Assembly: GCA_009760855.2 (NCBI GenBank)
Contig: WPIO01000061.1
Coordinates: forward strand, 188,001 to 248,000
DNA: 60,000 nucleotides
Origin: Cristatella mucedo
Lineage: Eukaryota; Bryozoa; Phylactolaemata; Cristatellidae
Direction of reading: 5' to 3'
The notes under the pieces were generated by a model, which was given only the letters and a program-made list of their open reading frames with translations, made no database searches and was not told where the DNA came from. Each line of letters begins with the position of its first letter. Position 1 is the first letter of the stretch. This document shows, piece by piece, positions 11,212 to 36,000 of this stretch. A program made the translations under genes and the position numbers.

Positions 11212-11290
<79 letters not shown>
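11212..11290. repeat. (CT)n microsatellite upstream of exon 1
   Basis: A pure CT run of about 78 bases, 250 bases upstream of the CD-MPR-like start codon, within the presumed promoter or 5' UTR. Confidence 0.97.
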
Positions 11291-11291
<1 letters not shown>

Positions 11292-11542
11292 GAGCGCAGC
11301 GCAAAGTCCGGGAGCGGTGATTTGCCGAAGAGATAATGGCCGCACGAAAGTGGCCGCGCCTTATCGCCGCGAGAGGCTGTGGGGCGCAGCGGCCCGCGGT
11401 CGGAGCGGTTCGGATTGGCCAGCGCCAGTTGGTAGGCGAGGCGAGGGCTCGCGAAAAGCAGGTAACGAAGGGCAAAGGTGAAGCTTTAGCGCCGCTCGTC
11501 TCTCTCAGAGGGCGATCGACCGAGGACGACGACGACAGCGCA

Positions 11543-23519
<11,977 letters not shown>

Positions 23520-23850
23520 GGACGACGCGATCCGGACGACGTGCATTACTGCACGTTCGGGGAGCTGGCGCGCCCTTTGCGCCGCCGCACGTCGTTGGGC
23601 AGGACCGTCTTCGTTGATTCATTCCGCTCAGCGAGTCCTCGCGAGCCCATCGCTGCACGAGCGGCTTTCGCCGCCGCCTTTCGCAGGGGCGGCAGCGGCG
23701 AACATTTTTGCTACGTAACGCATGCGCGGCGGCCAGTCTGCGCATGTCGTCGATTCTGCTTCGTCGCGCGCAGTCGCGCGCGATCTTCATTTGCTCTGGC
23801 TTTCTCTTTGTCGGCCTAGTCTATTAAACGACGCGTTCTCTCTCTCTCTC
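23520..23850 (+). other. Probable 3' UTR of the CD-MPR-like gene
   Basis: A candidate polyadenylation signal ATTAAA lies at 23,823-23,828, about 300 bases after the stop. The stretch is GC-rich with open frames on both strands but no conserved protein. Confidence 0.45.
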
Positions 23851-24186
23851 AATCTCCTCTCGACTTCTCCGTCCGCTCCTGCCTTTGCAGCCACACCGCG
23901 AGGCGAGCGCCGGCAGTTAGATCACCTCGAAACGCGGTAGAAGTCCGTTCCGTACTCGACTTCCCTTTAAGCGACTCTGCCGTTTCCGCTCTCCGCCTGC
24001 GGTCATTCGACTGCACAGTGTCAGCGTCGCCGCGGCTATCTCTCGCTGCGATAAACTTAAACGAGACGGTAAGGTTTCGCGGAGATCCCAAAAACCGACT
24101 TTCTCGGAGACAGGCCGGAGCTTCAGCTATTGGAAAGTCAGTTTACCGACGTCAAAGCGCTGCTTGAGTTGGCGCCCAACCGCAAT
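23851..24186. other. No gene seen
   Basis: Intergenic sequence with no assignable feature. Confidence 0.35.
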
Positions 24187-24322
24187 GTGGTTTGGCCCAG
24201 TGGTTTAAAGTGCTCTCCCCGAGCAAGGTCTGGCCGAGGTCGTGGGCTCGAGCCCAGAGGCATATGTGAAGCGCCTGAATAGAGATTAAGTTCTCTTAGG
24301 GAGATACACAAATGAATTATTA
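24187..24322 (+). mobile_element. SINE family A copy
   Basis: Head tggtttggcccagtggttta with aaagtgctc, B-box-like gtgggctcgagccc, then gaagcgcctgaatagagatt, aagttctcttaggg and an AT end. A full-length, typical copy. Confidence 0.9.
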
Positions 24323-24384
24323 TATTATATTACTTCGCTATAAGCATACGAATATCTGCGTGCACGCGGGTACATGTAGTCGAA

Positions 24385-24520
24385 CTGGTTTGGCTCAGTG
24401 GTTAAGGTGCTCCCCCTAACCAAGGTCTGGCCGAGGTCGTAACCTCGAGCCCCGTGGCATATTTTGTGAAGCGCCTGAATCAAGATTAAGTTCTCTTATG
24501 GCGCTATACAAATGAATTGT
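24385..24520 (+). mobile_element. SINE family A copy, second in direct orientation
   Basis: Same order of blocks as the copy 200 bases upstream: ctggtttggctcagtggtta, aaggtctggccgaggtcgt, gaagcgcctgaatcaagatt, tggcgctatacaaatgaatt. Slightly better preserved hairpin. Confidence 0.9.
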
Positions 24521-25449
24521 GTGTGCTCCATGTGACCGACGACCAAGTTAAATGTGTCAACTGTCCAGCAGACGACTCAGTCCGAGCGGCGCCGGTCGCT
24601 TCGCGTGCTTGCCGTCGTAGGCCGTTTCAATCGCTCCGCTCACGCTGCTGCCGCCGCCGCCCCCAGCCTGCGGAAGAATGCGGTTCGAGCTTAGACTCGT
24701 ACCCGCCGGTATTGCTCCTCGGCTTCTGTCCGCGCGTCCGAGATTGTCTTCTTCGGGTCACCGGAACGGGAGTGGCTGCGATCGCCAGGCCGCCGACCGG
24801 AGGCTTCTCCGAAACCATGGCAGGAAGCGGCGAACTGCGGCAGACGGCGGTAGGCGGTGCTCTAGTCACTAGCGATGCGCGTACGCTTGAACAGGCTGAG
24901 GCGAGAACCGGGCGCTCGCACACTGAAAAACAATGAATGTATCGCGAGTTATCAAACAGAGAGCTTTCGCAAACTAAGTAGGCAGCGAGCATCCTTGAAT
25001 AGCTCCGGGTTAGAGCTGTCAAGACGAACATTCTTTAGCTTAGATTTGTTAGCTTAGCTTGGCATCCTCACTGTGAAAGCTGGCCAAGCCGAGATTGTCA
25101 GGAGAAGACAATCGGCCTATCAGCGCTCTGCCATTTTCGCATTCCCTCTGACCCAGAGTGCATTGCGCATAAATTTTCTCCCGAAACACTCGCTCCAAGC
25201 CTCGACTGGATAACTTCGTCAACTACGGATGCTGCATCGGTCTCCGCTTTTTGATAGAAGCGGCTCAACACAGAAACTATGGCTAAGACGAGAATTTTTA
25301 ATGAGGAATCACTTTCATAGTGATCGTCTCGCTCAAAGCATGTTTAGCTCATCGAAACCAGAAGACTGGCGTGCAAAAAAAACACAACGCGGTCAGTTAT
25401 GCTCATCGGTCCCTTAAACATGTGATCACGCTTCCTTTACTGTATATGT
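24521..25449. other. No gene seen; GC-rich 24.5-24.9 kb
   Basis: A GC-rich stretch with a 139-codon plus frame and a 134-codon minus frame that mirror each other. Neither shows a known domain, so I read them as compositional. Confidence 0.35.
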
Positions 25450-25520
25450 TAGGTGCCGAGAAAGAGATTAAGTTCTCTGAGGGCCCTACACAAATGTATT
25501 ATTATTATTATTATTATCAC
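25450..25520 (+). mobile_element. L2/SINE-type 3' tail only
   Basis: gtgccgagaaagagattaag, ttctctgagggccctacaca, aatgtattattattatt. This is the shared terminal hairpin plus (ATT)n; too short to assign to LINE or SINE. Confidence 0.75.
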
Positions 25521-25665
25521 AACCTTAAAGGAATTTATTCCTTTTCTAACCAACTGCCTGACAATTTAAATTGAGCAGACGCTAGCTTCACGACACCTCG
25601 CTTTATATTGAAAGATCCGCAAGACCTCAGCTCTCTATCGCCATCGCGCCAACCAGTCGCCTCGG
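25521..25665. other. No feature recognised
   Basis: Short unassigned stretch between a retroposon tail and dispersed repeat D. Confidence 0.35.
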
Positions 25666-25755
25666 TGGCGGTGTCGAGCAGAGCCGCGGGTCCATAGAGG
25701 CGAAGGTGAGGGTGAGCTCGACGTCTGATACATACGAAATCAACGGCGATCGCAT
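25666..25755. repeat. Dispersed repeat D, copy 2
   Basis: Second copy of the segment seen at about 22,855-22,950, same orientation, with gcagagccgcgggtcc and gtgagctcgacgtctgatac. Confidence 0.6.
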
Positions 25756-26739
25756 GGTTCAAAGCGTGGTCAACGCGGGAACTTTTTTTCGCGACACGAT
25801 CTCAAAAATATACGACCAAAGCCAGATCGGAGTCCGACCACAGCGATTCCTGCTCCTACCGCGTACGTTCAGCCGCTCGACGGCGCACGGCAAGGGATCG
25901 ACCGGCACGAACGTCTCACGTCCCGCCTACGAGACATCGTCTCTTGTAAATGCGTCGCGGCCGCGAATGCGTCAATGCGGTGCTTAAGCGGGATACTCCG
26001 ATGCACGGTTGCAGCAAGGCTGCGAAGCATGCGACATTTTGCGAAGCTCCTCCGCTGACCGCAGTATAATCGACCTTGACCCCGTGACTCTGGGATAAGT
26101 GAAAAGGTAAACTGCGGTGCAAAGTAAGGCTTTAGGCGGCCGCAGCCAAGAACAACCTATTCGTGCTTGCTATTATTTGCATCGTACGTAGTAAAGTATT
26201 TAGAGAATGATTTCGTCGAATGCTCTGTTAAATTCATTAATTTTATTATCGTGGCTTAAAATGGTGCCGCTAAATAGAGCTTTCTAGAAAACAACTTTCC
26301 GTGCATAAAGTGGCAGCGAGGTACAAGCCGCGAGCTAGCATTTGAAGCGGACTTGCTGGGGCTTCGTCTGCGCTGCCATATGACAGTGAAGCATATTAAA
26401 AATACTGGAAGCCGCGGCACATTTGCACACTTCTGTCTCAGCGCGTGAAAGACTCGTATAAGCGCCCACCAATTGGAAATTCGATATTTGGACGTCGCCT
26501 CAATTTCGTTGTTCAAATTCTATGCCTGCATAGTTTGCTAAGCTTCGAAAAATTACCACCGCCGTAGGTCGTTGCACCTGAGAATATTTATACACGATTC
26601 TGTTTGTTCGATGTAATTTCTGTGATATGCACTGTGCTCTTAACTATTACTTCCTACAGCTGCGGGTTCGCAAACTCTAATCAGGGAGTAAGGAAACTTC
26701 TCTGTTTAGAGTTTACAATTACCATTACCCTTCGATCTA
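25756..26739. other. No gene seen
   Basis: About 1 kb with no recognisable gene, repeat or regulatory site. Confidence 0.35.
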
Positions 26740-27311
26740 TGTAATGTAATGTAATTTATCTCTGTCTTTAACTCCACAAAGTCATAAAGACCATGTGGGT
26801 GTTACGCAGGAGAGTTTTGTATAGCGCACTCACAGCCTAAGCGGCTTTCGGTACGCATTCGGTAGCCAACAGACTTCGTCTCACGCAAAAAAGAGAACGT
26901 GGAAAGCATAGCAGAGAAGTTGAGGTAGTGAGTAGCAGGGAAGTAGCAGCTCAGAACCGATGAAAAGGATGAGCCATAGTCGGCAGTAGGAGTGAAGTTG
27001 TCGTTGCGTAACAATTGTGGAAGCGAGTTCCACAGTCTGGGACCTGCAGAGCTAAAGCTTCTGTCGCCAACGGTCTTTAAGTAGAGGTATGGGGCAGCTA
27101 ATTTATTGTCCACACAGGACCTGAGGGCGCGAACAGGCGGAAACTGATGCAGCAATTCAGCTAGGTACGAAGGAGCCAAGCCGTGGCGGGCCTTGTGGGT
27201 CAACGTACGAACTTTGCTCTGACTCCGTTGGTCAACTGGCATCCATCTTAGCTCTATTAGCAAAGGAGACACGTGCTCAAACTTCTGGGACTTGAAGACT
27301 AGCCTTGCAGC
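26740..27311 (-). mobile_element. LINE family B 3' copy
   Basis: Minus-strand copy with a 156-codon open frame (26,802-27,272) covering [27 protein letters not shown] and [18 protein letters not shown]. The 3' tail is gtaatgtaatgtaa on plus, with tatctctgtctttaactcca. Residues match the copy near 16,050 with few changes. Confidence 0.9.
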
Positions 27312-27499
27312 AGCACCTCACACCGTAGAACACCGAATCCTTATGGAACGCCTCTTTACACATCTCTGGATTTTTGCAGCACTATTAAACTGGATTAGGT
27401 CCTAGCTTGGTGAAAGTTGCCATAGAATGCTAATTTACAAGAACTAAATGCACCTAAGGAGCCTTTAAATAAGTAAATGGCAGCTCGAGGTTTGGCCTC

Positions 27500-28590
27500 G
27501 GGTCTTCGTACGTTCACCGTCTACGATCTCCCTCTCTTCCCGATATCTTTGCAGACCAGAACCATCGTGGATATAATTTCTACACCTATTAAAGCCGGCT
27601 CTGCCTATCATTCGACCCTTCTAAGCCTTGCTAATCATCCGCACTCACTTAACTACCCTGCTACCTGCATCGATGACATTCGCTTGTGAATGGCCGATAA
27701 CTTCCCTATGGCCGCTAACTTCCGAATGGCCGCTAAATTCCAGATGCTTACGGTCATCTAAAAATTGGATGACCTCGCCCTCAAGATTGGTTCACCAAGC
27801 GTCATTCCGTTTCGTCTGTACGTAATCTTGGCGTATTATTCCAAGCAATGTTTCTTTATTTGGGCACGTTTTTCCTGCACTCTCAAGTCTTCCTACGATC
27901 AGGTATTTGCCAAAATCAGCACCTACTTCTATTGGTTTACGGCCGCCTTACTAGTCCACCGTGTGACATCGCGTCTAGATCACTGCAATTCTATGTATTC
28001 AGAACTCGACGCCTGCATCAGACGCCCAACTCGGCAGCTCGTCCAGTCAGTAGTCGACGTCGTGGCTGCCAAATCGCATCTCTTCTTTCTGAGCTCGACT
28101 CGCGTCGCTTGCTGTCGCACCCCAGCCCATGCACCGACCTATTCACTCCTAAAGTTTGCTCTCGCTCTCACCACCCGATCGTCAGCAGATCAAAGCCATC
28201 TCGCAGCTCGGTGGACTGAATTGAAATATTTACGTGATCGAGCTGTCCGCTCATGTGCACCGGAAGTCTGGAGCTCGCCTCTAGCTACGGTCACTACCTT
28301 CAACGGCCTTGCGTCATTCAAGTCAAGACTGCAAATACGTCTATTCCGGTCAGCTTTCCCGTTGCTCCGGTGAACTTTACTCTTCCGCGTTCGCGAATGC
28401 TTTGCGTACTTACCTGCGAAAGATTCAGTGCATACACCACCCGGAGAGGCTGCTAACCGGCGGCCATGAGTGCCGTCACGTTTTTGCATGTCACGACCTT
28501 TGGTTGCTAACTCTCTAAGGGAGCTTTAACGCACCAGCCTGAAGATTTAGTCCTCTTAAGGCGCTATACAAACGACCTAATAGTATTAAT
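27500..28590 (+). mobile_element. Decayed L2-type LINE, separate subfamily
   Basis: Plus-strand remnant starting in the region after the YADD box equivalent (ttcaccgtctacgatctccc). Then come a CIDDIR stretch near 27,667, a TSRLDHCNSM stretch near 27,967, YLRDRAVRSCAPEVWSS near 28,230, and an end with ggcgctatacaaacgacc at about 28,560. Its residues differ from L2 family A throughout and the frame is broken. Confidence 0.75.
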
Positions 28591-28941
28591 GATATTATAG
28601 ACTATCTATGCGTTCCCTGTAATTTATTCCCCAAGTATCTCTCACCGATCCACGTTCAGCGGCTTTGCAACCAGACGCCCGGCTCACGGAACCCTTGGCT
28701 GCTGGCTGAGATTGCAGAAACTCTCGCTGCAGGCAGCCTCGCCATTTCAGAAGCCCGCAGCCTCTTCCGCTGCGCTTGCGTAGGGTAAATCAGTGGCCGC
28801 TAGAGCTCGTCGGAGCCCTAGAGGCGAACTTATTTATGCACCAGCGCATCATTCTCCTTTCGGTCAAGCGAGTAACTTCTTTCCCTTTCTTTCTTGACTT
28901 TCTTCTCCCTTTCCGGCTCATCCAGCTCAGCCTCCTCTGCG
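28591..28941. other. No feature recognised
   Basis: No gene or repeat assignment. Confidence 0.35.
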
Positions 28942-29040
28942 AACGACCTCAGCCAGACCTTGGTCGGGGCGAGCATCTTAACCGCTGGACAAAACCAGCT
29001 GGAGCTATCTGAGGGCGCTATATAAAATGTATTATTATTG
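28942..29040 (+). mobile_element. SINE family A with inverted head
   Basis: Positions about 28,942-29,000 are the tRNA-like head in minus orientation (cgacctcagccagaccttgg, gagcatcttaaccgctgg, acaaaaccagc). Positions about 29,001-29,040 are the 3' end in plus orientation (atctgagggcgctatataaa, then attattatt). The head is therefore flipped relative to the tail, as in twin priming. Confidence 0.75.
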
Positions 29041-29407
29041 TTGTCATTATGATTAATAAAATATCAACTCTCCTCCTCCTCCACGCTTGACCGGATCCTC
29101 GTGAAAACTTGTGCATCTGCCGTGCTGATGGCATAACATTTAGAGGTTACAGTTTTTTAATAACTGAAGTTTTCCGGGCTCTTGGAATAGCTTGTACTAC
29201 TTCGAAATAGGTTCGACTCTATCAGGCTTGATCCTAAATTGTGCGCTCCTTATATATCCGAGTCTTCGGCGCCGTCGAGGGCGAACGCAGATTCGCGCCG
29301 GCGATCCACACAGCAATACGCACAGCAGCGCACGCTCTCATCTAATGGCGTTAGCAGGGTCAGCTACCGCTCGGTGACTAGGCCAAGAAGAAACACTAAC
29401 CGCATTC
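29041..29407. other. No feature recognised
   Basis: No gene or repeat assignment. Confidence 0.35.
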
Positions 29408-29590
29408 TGAGCCGTAATGGCACACTAGGTAAGGCGGTTGCTTGTCACGACTTCGATCCCGAGGTCGTGGGTTCGAATCCTGCTGCGGTCAATCATTTAT
29501 TGCCACTGCAAGCGGTAGCGATAGTAGTCAAGGCTCTTCTGTCGCTATGCAAAAGAGGCTGTTAAATCAGCTAGTATTTTTATTCTTTTT
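29408..29590 (+). mobile_element. SINE family B copy
   Basis: Complete copy: gagccgtaatggcacactag, B box gtgggttcgaatcctgc, cactgcaagcggtagcgata, ggctcttctgtcgctatgc and gaggctgttaaatcagctag with a T-rich tail. Confidence 0.9.
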
Positions 29591-30225
29591 ACTGTTTATA
29601 GAAGTAGGTTAGGCCAAAATGTACGCGTAATTTAAGCCGCTTGAGAAAAAACGAGACTGCGAAAATCTTTAAAAGATTCGGTGGTCTTGTCGGCACGCTA
29701 CGCCGCAGGCGCCAAGTATTCAAATCTTATCTAGAAAAGAGTACACGGTGCCAGTCCATTGTTGTCGCTCTGCCTCAGGTCGAGTAGTTTTAATTTACAT
29801 TACGATTTTCATTTCATTTTTTAATTAAAATCTTAACGAAGCGGCACGATTCTAGCGTGGGCGCTGTGAGCGCGCCGACGTGCCGTACGTAGATCGATCA
29901 AGGAGCAGGAGTCTAGTTCGGGCCTTACCTGACGATCTCACGGTCTAGCGATCTGACAACTCTAATTTGTGCTCGCCCCAGATGATTCTGCTAGCAATAC
30001 TAGGATGGGGTGCTGCATAATAGTGCTGAACTCGCAGCGAAAACGCACAACAGGTGGTGCTTTCTTTAGACAACTCATGTGCCATGAAATCAGCTTGATG
30101 GCGTTATCCCTACTATTCACAATCCCCTACTTCCTAAGGTTCTTAATACCGCTTAACAGAGCTGTCTCTTGCTGTCTTCCTCTGGTCTGAATATCATCTC
30201 TCTCCCTATTTGTATTTCCTTTTGC
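29591..30225. other. No gene seen
   Basis: Intergenic; no recognisable coding or repeat content. Confidence 0.35.
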
Positions 30226-30540
<315 letters not shown>

Positions 30541-31399
30541 CTCGACCCTTGGTCTGGCTCGCTCTCCGCCCCGCCCATTCTTCTCAATCTCCTGGCTACC
30601 TGGCTGGCTACCTCCTAATCTCTTTCTAAGAGATGCAGCCCTCCGACGCACGAGACATTTCAACGCAATCGCACGAGTCTATTAAATTTGGTTTGGTGCT
30701 TCGCTTCGGTGCTCTCGCAATATCTCGCATGAAGATGTCAAAAGCAGTGGACGCGGCATTCGAGCTTAGAGCATTGAGGGAAAATTGTATCTACTTCGTT
30801 TAAAGCTGCGATGGATTTTTTGTTTTCCTGCAGACACACAACTAGAAATGCATATATCATCCGACCCAACGCGAAAGCGAACTCCGCCAGAACTAGGTCA
30901 CTCGCAGGTCGCTCGGTTTTTGGACCCTCTAAACTGCAATACTGGGAAGGGTCATCTTTCTCATGCAATACATGATTCAGTGCACGCTGCAAACTAGGAA
31001 CTCGACGAACCAGCTGTCCGAGTGTCTTCTTGTGCTTTTTGCAAGCTTTTCTAAGCAGACTCTTAACTTGCTTCTCGCGAGCTCTCGGCTATTCCTTCGC
31101 TTGCAGTGAGTTTTAAAGTGCCTGGAAAGAGATTTGATTCTCCGTGTTTCAACCAGAATATAGTGGCTTCTACGGCTTGAAAGAAATATACCGCAAACAC
31201 AACGCTGGCAACTGTGCAGCGTTAGTCTCAACCGATGCGCAGAGGATATTGGCAAAGTCCTGAGCTTTGTATCACGACTACCGACTTGACTGTGCAGCAC
31301 TAATGCACTTAAGTACGTCGACAGTAGCAGCAAAACGTAGCGACGAAGCACCCTTACCTACGCTTAACAAGTCTATATGACAGCAACAGAGGATGACAG
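30541..31399. other. No gene seen; tiny retroposon tail piece
   Basis: A short L2-like piece (aaagtgcctggaaagagatt) lies near 31,117. Nothing else is assignable. Confidence 0.35.
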
Positions 31400-31480
31400 G
31401 CTATCAGCAACGGCCACGATTTACACCAACAGCTCTGTGGCCTAGAGCTCAAGTCAGCCTAAATGCCAAAGCCAACTCCG
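31400..31480. repeat. Dispersed repeat C, copy 2
   Basis: Shares caacggccacgat, gctctgtggcctagagctca and an aatgccaaa stretch with about 10,205-10,290, same orientation. Confidence 0.55.
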
Positions 31481-32167
31481 GAAGCACAATTGACTGTCTA
31501 TTACATGGCTGCTGCGTTTAGGCGGCATTGGCTATAGATTTCCGCATAATCGGTTTTACCGCCATTACTAATTAAGGAGCCGCAATTAATGAATATCAGT
31601 CATAATATGGTTGATTTAGAACTCCGCCGTTTCAGCTACAAACAGCTAATTAATTCTAACATTATGAGTAATTGTTGACATAATTATTTATTAATTAATT
31701 AATATTAATAAATATACAATAATTAATTCTCATACTATGAGCTAGCAAGCGAGCGCCATCACGTCGCGAGTTCCAGTCTTTCATGCTGACGTCAGGTGCT
31801 CCAACACGAGTTTCTGCCCTGCGAGTCGCAACCTCGGCGATGGCCACGCTAAAATGGAGCTTCGCTGTAACTCTTTCCCGCTATTTTAGAAATTTCTTCG
31901 GCTTGACGTGATCCTACTCAGCTCCTTACTAGACACTGCAAACCCTAAAGTGACCAATAAAAACATTATTTTGCAGCTGTAATTGGACCCACAGGTTAAA
32001 CCGCCTGGAATAGCTAGACAGCCGTCTCTCACCTTCATAGCACCAGACGAGCCGAAAAACTCGCACTCCTACTGACAGTAGTCAAATTGCTAAAATTATG
32101 AAACTGATTAACTGCACTATGGTAACTGAAAATCTCCGATCCTGATCAGTATTTATCACTGTAGCGG
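31481..32167. other. No gene seen; AT-rich patch
   Basis: A taattatttattaattaatt-type AT-rich patch at about 31,680-31,735. Otherwise unassigned. Confidence 0.35.
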
Positions 32168-32270
32168 TGTACTTTAATATCGCCTGCTGCCCTCAAAAAG
32201 AGGAGTTGATAGCCATAGAGGTTCTTCGGCTCTAAACGATTGAGGCTGTTAAATTAGCTAAACTTTTTAC
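32168..32270 (+). mobile_element. SINE family B 3' fragment
   Basis: Contains gagttgatagccatagaggt, tcttcggctc and gaggctgttaaattagctaa. It is the 3' half of the family; the head is missing or unrecognisable. Confidence 0.55.
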
Positions 32271-32943
32271 TCACAGAATTTGCTTCGCTCGCGTGAATCC
32301 ATTCGAGAAAATAATGACAAAGGCATTTACGTGTGCACCCTAACACAACTACATCTCTTTCAAGGCGCTTGGTTCGTGCGGCAAAGGTCTAGCAACGCCT
32401 ATAATTATTAATAATTATTCGACCTGCTTTCTTTTCAGCCAAAACATCTGAATAGGGCACTGGACGAATACAGTGTTGGTAAAATTACTATTACTTTTAT
32501 GTCATAAGGTACAGCATTTTAAGTACCGAACGACCTCGACCTTTAGTCTGAGCCTGATCGCACGGCCGTAGGGTTCGATTCGTTTCGGGTTACCGTCGCT
32601 ACGCTACTCCTCCGGGAGCGGAGAGAGCGGCTCGCTTCCGCATACCCAAAGGGCAATCTATCAGAATGCCGCGATGGGCGAACCGTCTGGTCTCCACTCC
32701 CCTCCAATTGAATGGACGGGAGCCAGACCCCCCCCCCCCCATCAGCCTTGGCCACTGGCGAGTCGATCGCGTTCCAGAGCTGCTCCGGCTCCGCACGGCC
32801 GTTTGTGGCTAATTAGGGATTTCATAATTGAGCCAAAACACTTAATTTTAAATTAGACTGCTTAATCATAGTTTTGCGGCTGTTATTTGTACAATTCCTT
32901 GTTGCTCCCCCTTAGCTGACCACCCGCGGGTAACACTTAACAA
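32271..32943 (+). promoter_or_regulatory. Upstream region of MRPL44
   Basis: Contains a GC-rich patch at about 32,560-32,800 with a poly-C run at 32,729-32,741 and then AT-rich sequence up to the start codon. Any promoter is presumably here, but no TATA box or start site can be fixed. Confidence 0.35.
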
Positions 32944-33028
32944 ATGGCGTCACCCTGCATTATAGGCACCTTGCTGCGGCTCCAGCGGGTGTTGCTCCGC
33001 AACATCGTTCCCCCCAGCAGCTACCTAC
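32944..33028 (+). CDS. MRPL44: MRPL44 exon 1
   Basis: Encodes [20 protein letters not shown] and the next eight residues plus one base. The start context is aacaaatgg and the donor is tacgtgagtc. Assignment as exon 1 rests on the in-frame join to exon 2 and the presequence character. Confidence 0.8.
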
Positions 33029-36000
33029 GTGAGTCTGTGCTCGCCTAGTGGCCCAAAGTTCGCATTAACCGTAAACCATTGATTTGCTTTGAGTTTTCAA
33101 TGCTGTAGCCCGTTCTCGACGCCCGGCGGCGACGAGATGAGCCCGTGGACGGCAAATTACTTGCGCGAGCCGGTTACTTGGGACCCGCTGTGACCTTAGA
33201 CACTCGTGCTAAATCCGCTGAGCCTACTTGCTTTGGCCACAAGAATGCAGTTTTCGTGCATGTGAGCATACGATTGCACGTTTCGCTTGTGCTACAGACT
33301 TTTTGGTGTTCGGCAGCCGGTGGCCTGTTGTCCTGCTCAACGAAGACTCCCTTAAGCTTTCACGCGCGTCCGTTCCGGCGGTGGGCGCATTCTTATGAAT
33401 TCCTGTGAATCCTTTAACTTGTTTCGTGACATTGTGCTAGTACGAGCTGCCTACTGAGTTTTACCTCCCCCCCCCCTAGCCAGCCTAGCAGCTTGGCATG
33501 TGTCCCACCCGTCAGCTCACCTGACTCGGCTGGAAGAATGGCTGATGCGATGCGTTTCTGTGCTCATTATTGGAAGACTTTCCTTTCTAGATTGGCTTCT
33601 CGTATTGATTTTTTGAGATCTTGCCGTCATCCGGTGCTGTCACCTCTGTTTATGGATAGCATCGGATTGAAAACTGTAGCCACCTGCTGGTAGTGGCAGC
33701 GATACCCGGTTATGAGATAGCGTTCGTAGCTGAGTATTTCTAAGCCAGGCACAACTCTCATGGACGATGAAATTGAGCTTTATCTCCTGCCCGAGCTAAC
33801 AGAAAATCAAGCTAACGTTTTCATCTGTAACCACTCTGTTACTGCTGTTAAAAACGTTATTTATATCTGCTTCACTTCTGCTGCTCAGTCCTCCCTCCGA
33901 TATGTCATCATTGGTAGATAGCTACAACACGACACTAGCTGACACGCTCGGCGAGTTTGCACCTCTGACAAAGCGCACTGTACGCCCTAGCCCAGACGGG
34001 CTATGGTTTACCACAGACATTAGACTAGCCAGGTCTACTAAGTGCAAGCTTGAAGAAGCATACAAAAGATCAGAACTGTCCATCGACAGGCATATGAAGA
34101 CTGCTGTAATAATAATAATAATAATAATATTGCACTTGATAAAGCGCCCTCAGAGAACTTAATCTCTTTCTAGGCGCTTTACATTTGCTGCAAAGTGATA
34201 CGCAATAGAATAGTAAGTAAAATCATGCTTGAAAAACAAACAAAATGAATAACATGGTTAGGGGTTACATGCACTGGGTCAGCATGCAAATGTGGTTAGT
34301 GGCAGCATGAACAGTGTCAGCACGCATAAGCACATCGAGGACGAATCACAAGGACCCACTAAATGCTGTCCTAAATAGGTATGTTTTTAAGTTTCTTTTA
34401 AATGTGGTCAGGTCAGGGGATGTTCTGATGCAGGTCGGGAGGGAGTTCCAGGCTGTGGGAGCATACGAGCTAAATGCACGGTCTCCAAAGGATTTAAGGT
34501 TTGTACGAGGTATTTCTAGACTGTTGGATTCCGAACAGCGAGTGGTACGATGCTTTGCCTGATGAGGTAGTATATCTGAAAGATAGGCTGGAGCCATAGA
34601 ATGAAGGGACCTAAAAGTGAGCGACAAAACCTTGAAGTCAATCCGTTGCTTGACTGGTAACCAGTGCAGGTCGGCGAGAAGTGGAGTAATGTGGCAACTG
34701 CGAAGCTCACGACAGACAAGCCTAGCTGCAGAGTTTTGCACCAGCTGCAATCGCCTGATCGCACATGCTGGTAGGCCAGTAAGCAGTGAGTTGCAGAAGT
34801 CGAGACGAGATGTCACGAATGCATGGACCAACTTGGACGTGGTATCCTTATCTAAACAAGCCCGTAGGTCTGTAAACAAGCCTGTAGGTCGTACCAATCG
34901 ATCCTAGCAAAGGCCAAGTCTAGCTTTTATAGAAACATTGTTGAATCACAGATGCACAATCCAAAAATGCTGTTGTCGACAATAAACCATCTCAACCGCT
35001 CCCAGAATAGCTCCTTGCCTGATGATTTTTGTGATGATCTAGCCGATCGCTTCTCTCGATTCTGTGTGCAGAAGATAGACAAGATCCGGGAGTCCCATCC
35101 CTGCGATGACAACATCCCCACTATAATGCTGTTTCCCAATTCCTGGCTGCACCTCAATGTCTACTATTAAGCAGGTCACTAGTGATCTAGTCCTAAAGCT
35201 CATATTTCAATCAAGAAGACAACAAGTCCACTGGACCCTATTCCCACTGTCCTGCTCCTACGTTGCATTGATCTGCTGCTGCCATGCATAACCAACATCA
35301 TTAATATGTCATTAGCCTCAGGTCAGGTCCCAGCACCTTTCAAAAAAGCTGTAGTCAGGCCACTTCTCAAGAAAGCTACACTAGACCAAGAGAACTTAAG
35401 CAACTACCGCCCAGTCTCCCTTCTACCATTCCTATCAAAGACACTGGAACGGGTCGTGGCAGACCAGCTGAACTCGTATATCGAAACCTCACACCTTGCT
35501 AGTAAGTTCCAGTCTGGCTTTAGAGCTAATCACTCCACAGAGTCAGCATCGCTTAGGGTATACAACGACCTACTTAGGAATGCAGACATGGGTAGAGTGT
35601 CTGCTTGTTTTGCTCGATCTTTCGGCAGCTTTTGATACCATCGATCACAAAGTTCTTCTAGAGCGCCTCTCATCTCGCCTGGGCATCACTGGCACTGCTC
35701 TGCAGTGGTTCAGGTCCTAGCTCAGTGGGAGACTCCAGAGTATTGAAGTGAATGGACAAAGATCATCTGAAGTACCTCTGAAATATGGAGTACCTCATGG
35801 CTCCATGCTAGGTCCGGTCCTTTTCACCGTTTATACTCTCCCTCTTGCTGATGTGATTGCCAAGCACAATCTAGGCTTTCACTTTTATGCAGATGATATT
35901 CAGTTGTACCTTTGCTTTGATCCCTCCCAGCCTTCGAGCACCTCAAATTCTCTCAACTCACTTGCTGCATGTATTGATGACATCCGCACATGGATGGCAG

